This document shows positions 1 through 10,400 of a DNA stretch of 60,624 bases, in pieces. The stretch comes from Nemertoderma westbladi (taxonomy: Eukaryota > Xenacoelomorpha > Nemertodermatida > Nemertodermatidae), in the NCBI GenBank assembly GCA_032718475.1, contig JAUCBJ010007052.1, forward strand, positions 1 through 60,624. The letters run 5' to 3'. The notes beneath the pieces were generated by a model. It was not told the DNA's origin, did no database searches, and saw only the letters and a program-made list of their open reading frames with translations. Position 1 is the first letter of the stretch. Every line of letters starts with the position of its first letter. The position numbers were made by a program, and so were the translations under genes.

Positions 1-283
1 AGAAGTATAGGAGGACACATGGCCCAGATTACTCGAAACTTCGGAGAAGGTTTTCGCATTTTACGCGAGTTAACCGCCCCGATGTCGAGATATGAGTTTT
101 ACACCTTACAGGTAAGGATAGAAAGTAGGGTACATGCCTCCGTAGATAAACTTAAAGGTTTACACAAACTTGCAGAGTTGCATGGCGACAACTTTACTCA
201 GGTAAAGATAATAGATAACTTGGTAAGTGCGAGAGAAAGCATTATCCAGTTTAAGTCAGTAATAAGATTGGCTCAACAGGAGC
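1..283 (+). pseudogene. Element B gag, N-terminal piece (BEL/Pao), cut by element A
   Basis: An ORF opens with ATG at 19 and encodes a helical, charged N-terminus of the kind found at the start of BEL/Pao gag. It stops being gag at base 283, where the LTR of element A begins; the ORF runs on only to 315 by chance. The bases 279-283 (GGAGC) recur at 18939-18943, and the reading frame at 283 continues in the frame that is open from 18944 onward, so this is the first exon-like piece of the gag continued at 18944. No recognised domain lies in the first ~88 residues. The LTR and leader of element B lie upstream of the window. The assignment to gag rests on this continuity, not on similarity. Confidence 0.8.
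279..283. repeat. Target-site duplication of element A (left copy)
   Basis: GGAGC directly before the left LTR; the identical pentamer follows the right LTR at 18939-18943. Five base pairs is usual for BEL/Pao integrases. Confidence 0.93.
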
Positions 284-1459
284 TGTTTGCGCTTTTAAGA
301 CCTTTGACAGTTTAACCTGCCAAAATTAGAATGTATTTTAGATGATATATAGTCTTTAGCTTATGACGAGTATTTGATACACTACATTAGCCGAAGCCAG
401 TCTATGCGCAATCATTCACCCGCTGGATATACCCGGGAGACTGAATTCGGAAGCTTAATGATTGATGGTGCAAGCCTACTGTATTATTCGACTGATCGTA
501 ATATATAATCTCTGACAAATATTATTCACTTTCGGGAAATATTAACAGTTCCTTTAGGACATGGCGCTCTAAATATGTAAACAGAGTTATGACTTAAACT
601 AGACACAACGAAAAGGCTATAGATTCATGTATATGGCGCATTCTTTAGGAGATGCTTTGTTATCAGTTACAATCATACACAATTCTGCACAATACTGCAC
701 ACTAATCTGCCGACCTTCACTAAATTTAGTCACGTATAAAGAGAGCAACATACAATTTATGTCGGGCCTATGAAATAGCATTAGATTCACTTCAAACCAC
801 TTAACATAGGTCGCAATCGTTTATCTGTAACCGGTCTCTCTAACCTTTAGTATATCAAGAAGGTTGGGTGTCTGACTATTGATCAGTATTCCGATATAAT
901 ATTTCATCAACAAATATAATGAATAACCGACAGTAAAAGCAGTAAAGTTAAGGTATGAATGATTATTAAGTGAGTTAACTGAGTTTTGGTATGATAACTC
1001 GGTTTGTTGAGATATGATAACAGATATACACTCTATAATTAAGCCTACTAATGTTAAGCTAAAGACTGAAACACGGAGGTGCCAAAAGCCGGTGTTCTTA
1101 GGCTCTGGGCAAAAATATAACACTGAACTACTGAGTTTCTGTATCCAACTCCAACACAGAGTCAAAAAACGCTCTGATTGGTCGACCGAGCAACGAGAGA
1201 ACAAAGAAACAAAGAAATGTCGACGTGGCAATATCAGCTGTTAGCCGTCGTCATGGTAGCGACACTGTTTTCAAGAGGATCTAGCTTATTGCGCCACGAG
1301 ATTGCGGATTATGTCCTCTAAAGTACAAATACAGAAGAAATGACTTTTATGTCCTCTAAAACACCAGTACAGTAAGGACACGGCCTTTTTATGCCTGGTA
1401 AACCAACTACAGAGTACTTTACGGGAAAATAACCGGTTAATTACGCAAAAGCTTTTACA
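284..1459 (-). repeat. 3' LTR of element A
   Basis: 1176 bp, starting TGTTTGCGC and ending GCTTTTACA on the plus strand. It matches 17767-18938 throughout, with scattered single substitutions and 4 bp (GACC) that the other copy lacks near 711. A 136-codon minus-strand ORF (821-1231) is present in both LTRs but has no family hallmark and is probably chance. Confidence 0.95.
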
Positions 1460-1470
1460 CCGCTCCCAGA
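1460..1470 (-). promoter_or_regulatory. Polypurine tract of element A
   Basis: On the minus strand the bases just before the 3' LTR read TGGGAGCGG, directly abutting the LTR start TGTAAAAG. This is where a plus-strand primer tract is expected. A very similar ATGGAGCGG precedes the putative 3' LTR of element B at 27904. Confidence 0.65.
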
Positions 1471-1537
1471 AAATGGGATTTAAGTCTATAAAATATAACA
1501 AATCACAGTTTCTAAAATATAAAAATACTCTAAACAG

Positions 1538-4500
1538 TTAGTCTTTCTTACGCGGACGGCATTTATGCAGTTTTTTGAGGCTGGCAAGAGTCCTTTTCTC
1601 TTTGGGGCGAGCCACTTTACTAGGAGGGCTGTAACTCCTGGGTGAAGGGTGCAATACAATTGCATCAGAAGGTTTCGGATTGCGATCGGTGTATCCGCCG
1701 GTCGAGGTACCTGGTTGATCGATATCAACTTCAGCGGAGCGAGGTCTAACGGCCTTGAGGGCGCGTCTTAGGACAGCAGCTCCTACTGGTCCTTGACGGG
1801 TCGTCTGGACAACGGCGGTAGGTGGACCGTGAGTGGTGAGAAACTTCCTTGGTTTAATAGTTCTTTCCAGCTCGCGTTCTCGGGCTCGATATTCGTAGGG
1901 CCGTCGAGATACTTCCTGTAACTCAGGGTGCGAGTTGATAAATAAATCGCCATACTCAGGGTCTTGACGGATATAATTGATCAAATGGTATGAAGTAATA
2001 TCATTAGGATTGACGTTCCTAAGGTATCTTCGAACAAATTTAGTGGAAATACACTCACCAACACGCTTCATTAGCTCGTAACTCGGTATGCGTGTTTTTT
2101 GTTCCACAGACGCTAATAAATAAGGATGGAACGCGTAAACTCCCTCGTAAGAGCGTCCAGGGTAGTATCGATGACGGGACTCACAATGTAAATCCGCGTT
2201 AGCTTCCCAAGCTCGGATGTAGCGCAGGGTAGTCATTTCATCTACGCTCTCTAAATCGTGATTAAAGGGGCAATTATAACTGGCATGTCCTTTAAGTTGA
2301 CAGTGGTGGCATTGAGTCATAAATTGGGGGCAGACTGCAAAAATATGAGAGTTATTAAGTCTGCAATACGCACAATATATCTCCATCATTGGTTGTTCGT
2401 GGAAATAGGAGCAGGGTACGTCTGAGTCCATAGGGGTGAAATGGTCTCTCGATGCGCATAATCGACAACGTTTTCGAGAAACATAGTTAGCGTGTCGATA
2501 ATCGTATGCGGTGAGACATTGTGGACCTTGATACCACTCTAAGACGTAGTCGTTATCGCTGCTCCGGGGCGCTGTAGGTTGAATCGCTTCAGCTTCTAAG
2601 CATATTGGTTCGTCTTCCAATTGCATAGCTGAGGTAGGTGCGGCTGTCTCCGCAAGCGGACCCACTGTCTGAACTTCGACGACAGAATAACCCGTGGGTA
2701 TTCGGGGTCTTTGTATAACAGATGAATGTAAGTTCTGTATACAAATGTCCTGAAAAAGGGCAAATCCCGCGCTGTTTAGCTTCTCCGCCGCTGAGTCTCT
2801 CAGGCTGAGTTTGGTCAGAGCGCGGTCCTTGAACTGACTATCAACGTTACGGAACGGAGTCAGAAAGCGCCTGAAACATTCAAAGCGGATGAATTTATTG
2901 TGTTCATCTAACTTGGCGAGTTTGGTTCCGAGTATTAAGGGATGGGCGCGTATGGTACGACTGCACACATCGGCTAGCCAACCGGCAAGTGCTGCGTTTT
3001 CAAAGATCGTGTATATAGCTAAGGAGGGACGAAGTGGAACACTCATAAAGCTATACACGGCGCCAGGTGCGGTCAATGGTCCATCAAAGTATAAACGAGA
3101 ATAATGATCTCCGTATACTTGTTGGTTATTTATAGGATTTCCAACCTTGAAATTCCATCCGTATTCTTGAAAGGCAAGATGTCCGATGGAGGTTCGTTGT
3201 ACTTTAGTAATTCCGCTGGGTGTATTGGCATACATAGTGCGGAAGAAACCTCGGCCTTCTGCCCAAGGAGCAATCAGCTGAGTATCAACGAAGGGGTATG
3301 GAATGTTCTCCATATTCCGAAAGTCGTTCTGTAGGTCTCCATAAACAGCTGAGCCGATTTTAAGGATTCCTTCGTTAAACAACATCTCGAGCACGGGTTG
3401 GGGTAACATCGATCCATCGATCCCCATGGCCGGTTTGCGCTCGGTGTGGGTGACGTAACGCTGCGCGAGTTCAAATTGTCCATGTCGGAGTTTCTTTTGT
3501 GTCTCAGTAAGAGTTTCAAAAGAATAATCAATAACGTCGGAACACGCTCGAGTAAATACGTGGGTAGAACCAGCGAGTCCTCGTATATGTATCATCCGCG
3601 TAGTTCCAAGTTCTCCAACCGGAACGCTACCTTCGTTATCGTAAGTGACAACTCCATACATCTCGATAACGTTAAGAGTTTCGTTCCACTCCTTTGTGGC
3701 GTTTTCGAGTGTCATTCCCACAGGATGCCACAAGGTAGCGCATTCGCTAGCATTAGGCAGGTCTTTATACTTTAAATATTGTGTGGTATGTGTTTCCTCA
3801 TCTCCATATCGTTGTATTCTTTCCTCCTCGAATAACACATCAAGATTCCAGTGCACTAAACGAGTTTTGATGAATCTATCAAGATTATACGGAGGTATTG
3901 TTTCTTTCTCTATTCTGGAAACATTATATGGTTTTCGAAATGAGTTTACTTTAACTAACTGATCCAGATGTTTCTGCAGTTGTTCGAGCTCGACAAGATC
4001 GAGAGGATTTATTAGCGGTAGAAACTTCAGACTATGTGTAGGATCTTCCGGTTTTACCATGTAATATTGTTTTAGATTGACGTAATAAGGGTGATCTTTG
4101 ATCCCGTAAAACGAGTCCGGTAAAGGTCTAGCGCGTATGTTTACATCGTGTACCATGCGACGGACAAGATCTGCTCTATTGTCCGGAGGTTCAACGAGTA
4201 TACCATCGACACGAGCGGATTCGATGGGCGGACGCTGCAACATAGGAGCGTCGGCGATAAGATCTCGAGATCTTAGGTTGATATCAACCGGTTGGGGTTG
4301 TGCCGTCGCAAAAAGTTTGTCTCCGAAATGGGGAACCATCGAGGGATGAAGAATGGTTTTTGAGTAGAGATCCGTCATAAGGATTTGCGGTTCGGGTTGA
4401 GCTAAAGCCGCTTCTTCTCTCTCATCCAGTTCTATATGTCTCTCCTCGAGCTGATTCTCCTCCGCTTGTTGTTGTAGACGCTCATCTAGAAACTCTTGTA

Positions 4501-5779
4501 AAGAGTAGGTTCGTCCACGTTCGATGTCCTCCTCGAGATTTTGTATTTCTCTATCGAACTGGGGTAAAGCTAATTCCTTCACCGCTTGGACTTGTTGCTG
4601 CAATTTACGCTTCTCCAAACAATCGTACGTTCCCTTTCCGATTTTCTGCCGAATAGTGTCTAATGCGTTTCGTACGACGCTCTCCTCGACTTCCGTAACG
4701 GGTTGGATAGAGGTGAAGCCGGGACGGTTGTATGGATTAAACGGCGATATTAGATGACCACGTCCCAATCCAGCTAGGTAGGGTTGGCGAATGTCCCGTG
4801 AGCCTACTACTGGAGTGCCACCGATCAACTGTTCGGGTAACACTAGATCTTTGAACAGTGAGTACAGTTCGGGAGGATCCGTGATACTATTAGGGTCAAG
4901 AGTTTGAGGTCTAACTAAGGAATGCGGAGGTTTGACCAAGTATTCCGGAACTCTGATCATCGGTTTGTTCAAGGATCGCTTGAGTCGAGCGACCGCAGGG
5001 GACACGTCGAACAGGTTTCGCTCGAAACTCCCGTAAGTATATCGTGTAAAACTGTGTTTAGCGCAACGTCTCCGCGGATGTTTATGTCTTTCCGTTTGCT
5101 GATTGGGTCTAGGGCATTCGTCGCAGTAATACCAAAGACGCATGTCCTGCAGAGGAAACGCAGGTGATCGTTCTCCAGTTTTACAATATTCCTCCATCTG
5201 TTCGAAGCTATCTGGGACAACAGGTAGCGGTCGATCGGCGGTAAGATACATCATAGTGAAATAGAGTCGTTTGAGTTCTATCATAGGATCATGGTGTATA
5301 CCTTGAGGATATCGAGTTTCGAGATTTTGTTGACTGGCAATATTGAGGTATGTTTCTCTCAAGAATTCCAGATAATCATTGAAGTCGTTGCGTTTATCCG
5401 GTTCTTCAACGTCTTCTCTTTCGAGTCGGTTTCGAATAGAGTTCTCGTGTTCTATTCTTGGCTTATCGTTCCGATTCCGTTGGGTATGATATTTAAATAA
5501 AACCATTTCCCTTTCGGTATCCACATCGTCCGTGTCGTGTAAATCGATAGGATGACCGGTAGTTAAGAAGTCCATATACGTACCATAACGAGCGGTGAAC
5601 TTTCTATAGTCCAATTCACGCGTAAGTTGCTCCGGGGACATTGGCGGTTCGATATAACGACCATCATCCCCCGTAGTAGTTGGACCAGCGTCGCCGCGTA
5701 TCAAGCTATCGACAAACGCTTGTAAAGGTAGAGTATATCGCTCCCTGATACCAAGATCATCTTCTATCAATTCAGTCAT
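1538..5779 (-). CDS. Element A ORF3: DEDD-type exonuclease-like and zinc-knuckle protein
   Basis: A 1413-residue ORF downstream of pol, from ATG at 5779. Residues 1-690 match nothing I recognise; they hold a CxxC...C...H-like cluster (~219-242) and a glutamate/glutamine-rich coiled coil (~385-460). Residues 705-945 look like a DEDD 3'-5' exonuclease: YDNEG with D714 and E716 (Exo I, DxE), KIGSAVYGDL with D815 (Exo II), FVDTQL at 830-835, then Y923-x3-E927 and D937 (Exo III-like, E in place of the usual D). Residues 1104-1170 carry three CCHC-like knuckles, the last C-x2-C-x4-H-x4-C. The C-terminus is basic. The same order recurs in element B at 24960-27267. There is no signal peptide or membrane segment, so it is not an env. 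Exonuclease activity is an inference; nucleic-acid binding is likely. Confidence 0.8.
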   Translation of the reverse strand: MTELIEDDLGIRERYTLPLQAFVDSLIRGDAGPTTTGDDGRYIEPPMSPEQLTRELDYRKFTARYGTYMDFLTTGHPIDLHDTDDVDTEREMVLFKYHTQRNRNDKPRIEHENSIRNRLEREDVEEPDKRNDFNDYLEFLRETYLNIASQQNLETRYPQGIHHDPMIELKRLYFTMMYLTADRPLPVVPDSFEQMEEYCKTGERSPAFPLQDMRLWYYCDECPRPNQQTERHKHPRRRCAKHSFTRYTYGSFERNLFDVSPAVARLKRSLNKPMIRVPEYLVKPPHSLVRPQTLDPNSITDPPELYSLFKDLVLPEQLIGGTPVVGSRDIRQPYLAGLGRGHLISPFNPYNRPGFTSIQPVTEVEESVVRNALDTIRQKIGKGTYDCLEKRKLQQQVQAVKELALPQFDREIQNLEEDIERGRTYSLQEFLDERLQQQAEENQLEERHIELDEREEAALAQPEPQILMTDLYSKTILHPSMVPHFGDKLFATAQPQPVDINLRSRDLIADAPMLQRPPIESARVDGILVEPPDNRADLVRRMVHDVNIRARPLPDSFYGIKDHPYYVNLKQYYMVKPEDPTHSLKFLPLINPLDLVELEQLQKHLDQLVKVNSFRKPYNVSRIEKETIPPYNLDRFIKTRLVHWNLDVLFEEERIQRYGDEETHTTQYLKYKDLPNASECATLWHPVGMTLENATKEWNETLNVIEMYGVVTYDNEGSVPVGELGTTRMIHIRGLAGSTHVFTRACSDVIDYSFETLTETQKKLRHGQFELAQRYVTHTERKPAMGIDGSMLPQPVLEMLFNEGILKIGSAVYGDLQNDFRNMENIPYPFVDTQLIAPWAEGRGFFRTMYANTPSGITKVQRTSIGHLAFQEYGWNFKVGNPINNQQVYGDHYSRLYFDGPLTAPGAVYSFMSVPLRPSLAIYTIFENAALAGWLADVCSRTIRAHPLILGTKLAKLDEHNKFIRFECFRRFLTPFRNVDSQFKDRALTKLSLRDSAAEKLNSAGFALFQDICIQNLHSSVIQRPRIPTGYSVVEVQTVGPLAETAAPTSAMQLEDEPICLEAEAIQPTAPRSSDNDYVLEWYQGPQCLTAYDYRHANYVSRKRCRLCASRDHFTPMDSDVPCSYFHEQPMMEIYCAYCRLNNSHIFAVCPQFMTQCHHCQLKGHASYNCPFNHDLESVDEMTTLRYIRAWEANADLHCESRHRYYPGRSYEGVYAFHPYLLASVEQKTRIPSYELMKRVGECISTKFVRRYLRNVNPNDITSYHLINYIRQDPEYGDLFINSHPELQEVSRRPYEYRARERELERTIKPRKFLTTHGPPTAVVQTTRQGPVGAAVLRRALKAVRPRSAEVDIDQPGTSTGGYTDRNPKPSDAIVLHPSPRSYSPPSKVARPKEKRTLASLKKLHKCRPRKKD

Positions 5780-7434
5780 ATCTGCTATGAGTTTATCAAT
5801 ATTATAATGAGTTTATATATATTAGGCTAGCGGGCGTCGCTGCCTACCCCTCTGTTGCCCCCGGACAGTGTAAGATCCTCAGCGCCGATGTACCGTCGTC
5901 GCTGTGCTTTCGCCAACGATGTAGCTACACAAAGACACTGATACAACGATACAACGGTAACCGGCACAAGTCACTTAACTGTCCGTCCCAAAGGCTTAGA
6001 TGTACTGCAGGTTCTTCTTGGAGAGTTAGGGTTACTTTCACAATTGCGACTCGCTACTGTAAACACACCTTAGTAGTAACATTCACCTACAAACACACAG
6101 ATTCAACACAACTGCAACAAACTGCACACATTCGTGCCATTTGTCCGTTAGTCAGTACCTTCCAGAATGTCACTGTATTTATTATGTATCCTTGGATACT
6201 AGCAGTGCGCTATTTATTCCCTATGCTATTCAATGGGACATGCTTTCTATTGTTCTTTTAACTCACTTCTAATTCTAGCGTGGTTGTTGCCATGGTGACA
6301 TTATGGAAAGCTAGCGGTAGAATTAGGGTAATTCTCATGCATACAGATCTGGGATGCTATTTAATAGTAATTCTTTAATGGTCAATATCCCCTTTATACA
6401 TGATTCTATGAATTTTATCGGCTATTGACTATACATTGGAGATTCTCGCACACAAATACACTTAATAGAGTGAATCTCCGCTCCCATGATCTATTAATTA
6501 ATGGAATTTTGGGAATGTTATAAATTGTATAAAATGACAATTTATTAAATTCATTGAAATATCTGAATTTAAATTTATTCCCTTAAATTTTATTATTTAA
6601 TGTTAAATAGACACAATTTTATTCCAGAACGTGTCTGGGGACTGGGATCCTTGATTCTAGGAATTTTGTCCTTTTAAGAGTATCGGTAAGTGCTACGATA
6701 TCTTAATCGACTAGAATTTTAAAGGATTTGATATTTGACAAATTTTTGTAAATATTAATAATTATTATTTAGGATGGGCACCAGTTTATTCCAGAACTTG
6801 TCTGGGGACGTTAACCATTGATTCTAGAATTTTGTCTTTCAAGTATATCGGTGGGTGCCGCGATATCTTAATCGACTAGAATTACAGATGGTCAAAGGGT
6901 TTAACAGATTTATTTGCGTTGTACGCTACTGTTAAAGGGACATCACGCTACTATATGTATTATTTAATATACGGTATGAGAGCAATATCGCACGAAGCAA
7001 TGTCAGTGTGAAGAGGCAAGTCGTTTCCAAGGTCTACCCAGAGCTTGGTTTAGCCGAGACACGAGGATCTGAACTTTGCATTCCTAATACTCTGCCTACC
7101 AATAATACTTAAATATAGTAGTGGCTTTATTGTACTTTAATAAGTACGGACATTTCATCTTACTGTAGTCACGTATTTATAATGTAATACGGGCAGTAAG
7201 GAAGGAGAAAAAGAATTATTTCTCGCCGTCGCACTAAATATATAATATAAGTAATTACGTAATAAATGCGAATATATTGCACTAATCTACTAAATGCTCG
7301 CTAAAATAACATGTTACTAAATAAAATTAAATAAAACGATTAAAATAAAATTACATAATAATACATACATAAATATAAAAATAAATCAAATACAAATATA
7401 AAATAATATGGTCACACACCCACTCCAGCCGTTG
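5780..7434 (-). other. Non-coding gap between pol and ORF3 of element A
   Basis: 1.65 kb without a credible ORF, AT-rich from 6500 to 7430. It contains a diverged direct repeat (6608-6730 and 6778-6890; shared core TTATTCCAGAAC, then GATATCTTAATCGACTAGAAT). It may hold an internal promoter or the splice acceptor that lets ORF3 be expressed; neither is proven by the sequence. Confidence 0.6.
6608..6890. repeat. Diverged tandem repeat, about 170-bp period, two copies
   Basis: Two copies of a block running from TTATTCCAGAAC through GATATCTTAATCGACTAGAAT, upstream of ORF3 in element A, with small indels between them. Confidence 0.75.
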
Positions 7435-10400
7435 TTAAGTTGGGGAGTCCCTAGATGTTTGTTGGATTAGGGAGGTGGTCGTGGGAAGAGTATCTTGTCT
7501 CCCATAGTTTCCGGAGAGTTCTCTGTCTCTTTCCAGTAAACATAAGCGACCAACTGGGCGATTGAGCTGCTGCGTCTCGAAGACAATTCCCGGTTTCTTG
7601 AAGTTACGTCGCATGACGACGAGTTCTACCGATCGCACCAAACCGTCATCCGAGATGTGCGTCTCGATTATACGACCTGTCTGCCACCGCTTACGTGGAA
7701 GATCTACATCCACAATAAGAACCATGTCTCCAGCGCTGACGTTTTCTTGCTGCGCAAACCACTTAGTTCGAAGTTGTAGCGTGGGCAGATAATGTTTTTC
7801 GAAATGGTCAGCGAAACGACGGGATAACAACTGCATGAGTTGCCAAGTTTGTCGGCAGTATTCGTCTCCGTCTGTGATTTCCGATTGTGGGAGCATGGCT
7901 ACAGGTTTCTTCAGTAGGAAGTGCGCGGGTGTTAGCGCCTCCAGGGAATCGGGACTCGATGAGACTGGCATAAGCGGTCTCTCGTTGAGATAGGCGGCGA
8001 TTTCTTCCATTAACGTCCGCAAAAGTTCGTCGGTGAGATAAGCGCGGCAAGGCACTATAAAATGAAATGCCATCTTCACACTTCTTATTAATCTCTCCCA
8101 ACTTCCTCCCCACCAAGGGGCGTCGGCGGCGTTGAAGGTCCAACTAGACGCTGTTACTTGTAGTTGGTCGTCCACCTGTCTTTGGTTCCAATCTTTGACG
8201 TAAGCTTTGATTTCATTGTTGGCACCAATGAAGTTTGTTCCCTTATCAGATCTCATCGTGTTACTAGTGCCAAAGCGAGCGATCTGTCGTCGTAAGCTTA
8301 ATAGAAAGCTGTTGGTAGATAAATCGTTCACCATATCGAGATGGATGGCTCTACAAGTCATACAAACAAAGATTACATACCATCTCTTGACTATAGTCCT
8401 AGCACGATATACTTCAATAGGGCCAAATAAATCCACACCGGTATTAGTAAAGGGTGGTTCATAAAAGCTTACTCGTTCCCTAGGTAATTCTGCCTCTCTC
8501 TGTGTTAAAGGCCTACTGAATGCTTTCCTACAGGGTATACAGTTCCTAAGAACTTGGTTCAGAGCTCTACGGGGTTTATAAAAATAATAGCGAGTTCGAA
8601 TTTCGCTAAGAACTCGTTCTCTACCAGCATGATAAAGTTTGCTGTGAACATCTACAATCATCTTGACTTGTATTTCAAGATTTCTAATGAGTATGGGGAA
8701 CTTAGTATCAAAGGATAATGGGGCATTCGTTAACCTTCCTCCAACACGTATCAACCCATCTATCATTGTGCTAGAGAAACGATCCCTTAAGCGCATCTGT
8801 GGATTTCTCAACAACAGGAAATACTTATCGGAATCTTCATAGCATTGTAAGAGTCTCAGCATCTGTTTGTTGGTTTCTTCATGCTCCTGATAACTGATCT
8901 TCTCCTTCAGAAACCTGTCGGGTATCTTATGTTTGGGAAGATCTTTAATAACATGGACCTGCACTGATGTGATTGGAGCGGTATCACCCTTTGTTTTCAT
9001 CCCAGAGTAGTGATGGTGAAAACATCTCTTTAAATATGTAACGGCCTTACAGAGCCGATTCCAGGAACTGTAGTGATGTATCGCTCTCTGCAGAAGAGGT
9101 GAGAGTCCTTGCGAGACGTCTGGTATGCCAGATTTCCAATCCTTATCACGGATTTCCACAACGGGTTTATTTTTGGCTGTGGGTTTCTGATCCAAAGCGT
9201 CGTCTCCGGAAGTATGTAGGACAGACAGATCTACTGTGGGTTTGAATAACTTCGATTTACTCGCCTGAGTTTTAGGTTTGACTTTCTCCGCTCCCTTGGC
9301 CTGTCTAATCTCTGCTGTAGTAAGATGAGGAGGCCATTCTTCTTCTTCTTTGTAGAGGAAGTCGGGTCCACCTAACCAGTCTGGAGTATCTACCAGTTCT
9401 TGTGGAGTTGCTCCCCTGGAAGCGATGTCCGCTGGATTAATCGTTCCGGGGCAATGTCTCCATTGATCCATCGTCGTGCGGCTGAGTATAATAGCTACTC
9501 TGTTGGTAACGAAGACGCTGAACTGACAGACTTCATTGGTGATATACTCCAACACGAGTAAGGCGTCGGTCCAATAGACAGTTTTCTCCAGGGGATAGTC
9601 GATCTGTTCTGTTACATTCCGTCCGATGGCTGTAGCATATAGAGCCGCTTTTAACTCCGCTCGAGGAACTTTCAACTTGTTGTTTATCAATGCCTTAGAG
9701 GTAACCAAGGCGACTTTGATTCCGTCCGGAGTTTCCACCCTTAGGTAGGCTACTATACCGATTCCCATATCGCTGGCGTCTCCAAACACATGGAGTTGAT
9801 ATGAATACGTAGGGAGAACATGACCAAAATATGAACGGGAAATTATAAAGTTTTCGATGGCCGGTAGAGAATCTTCCCATTTCATCCACTTCTTTAATAA
9901 TTCTCCCTTAAGTGGATCGTCCCATGAGTGGTTTTCAAGCCACATTTGTTGTACTAAACTCCGAGCAATTAATATAACTGGGCTAATAAATCCCAATGGA
10001 TCGAAATAAGTGCTCAGGATACTTAAACAAATCCGTTTAGTCCGAACTGGATTATCTCGCTGTTTTAATTGGAAAAACAGGATATCTCTTTCTGTGTCCC
10101 ATTTCAAACCAATGGTCTTAGTTTCTGGTAGATCATCCTTTATTAGATCTAGGTCTTTTGCTCCTCGATCTTCTACCGGGATCGACTCCAGAAACTCACG
10201 GGAGTTGCTAGTGAATTTAGTTAATCGAAATCCACCTTTCTTTAAGCATTCTACCGTTCCTTTAGCGACCTCAATGGCTTCTTCGACTGATGGAAGGGAC
10301 TTCAGATTATCGTCCATGTAGATGTTTCGTTTGAAATTGTCGATCACCTCTTTAGAGAAGGCGTCTCGGTTGTCATCCGCAGTGGTGCGCACCACGGAAC

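Noticed and set aside
821-1231. 136-codon ORF present in both LTRs of element A
   Set aside because: It is conserved only because the LTRs are near-identical; no domain, signal or codon pattern supports a gene.
1538-5779. ORF3 as an envelope gene, the usual third ORF of LTR elements
   Set aside because: No signal peptide, membrane helix, glycosylation-rich ectodomain or fusion peptide is visible; zinc knuckles and acidic motifs argue against it.
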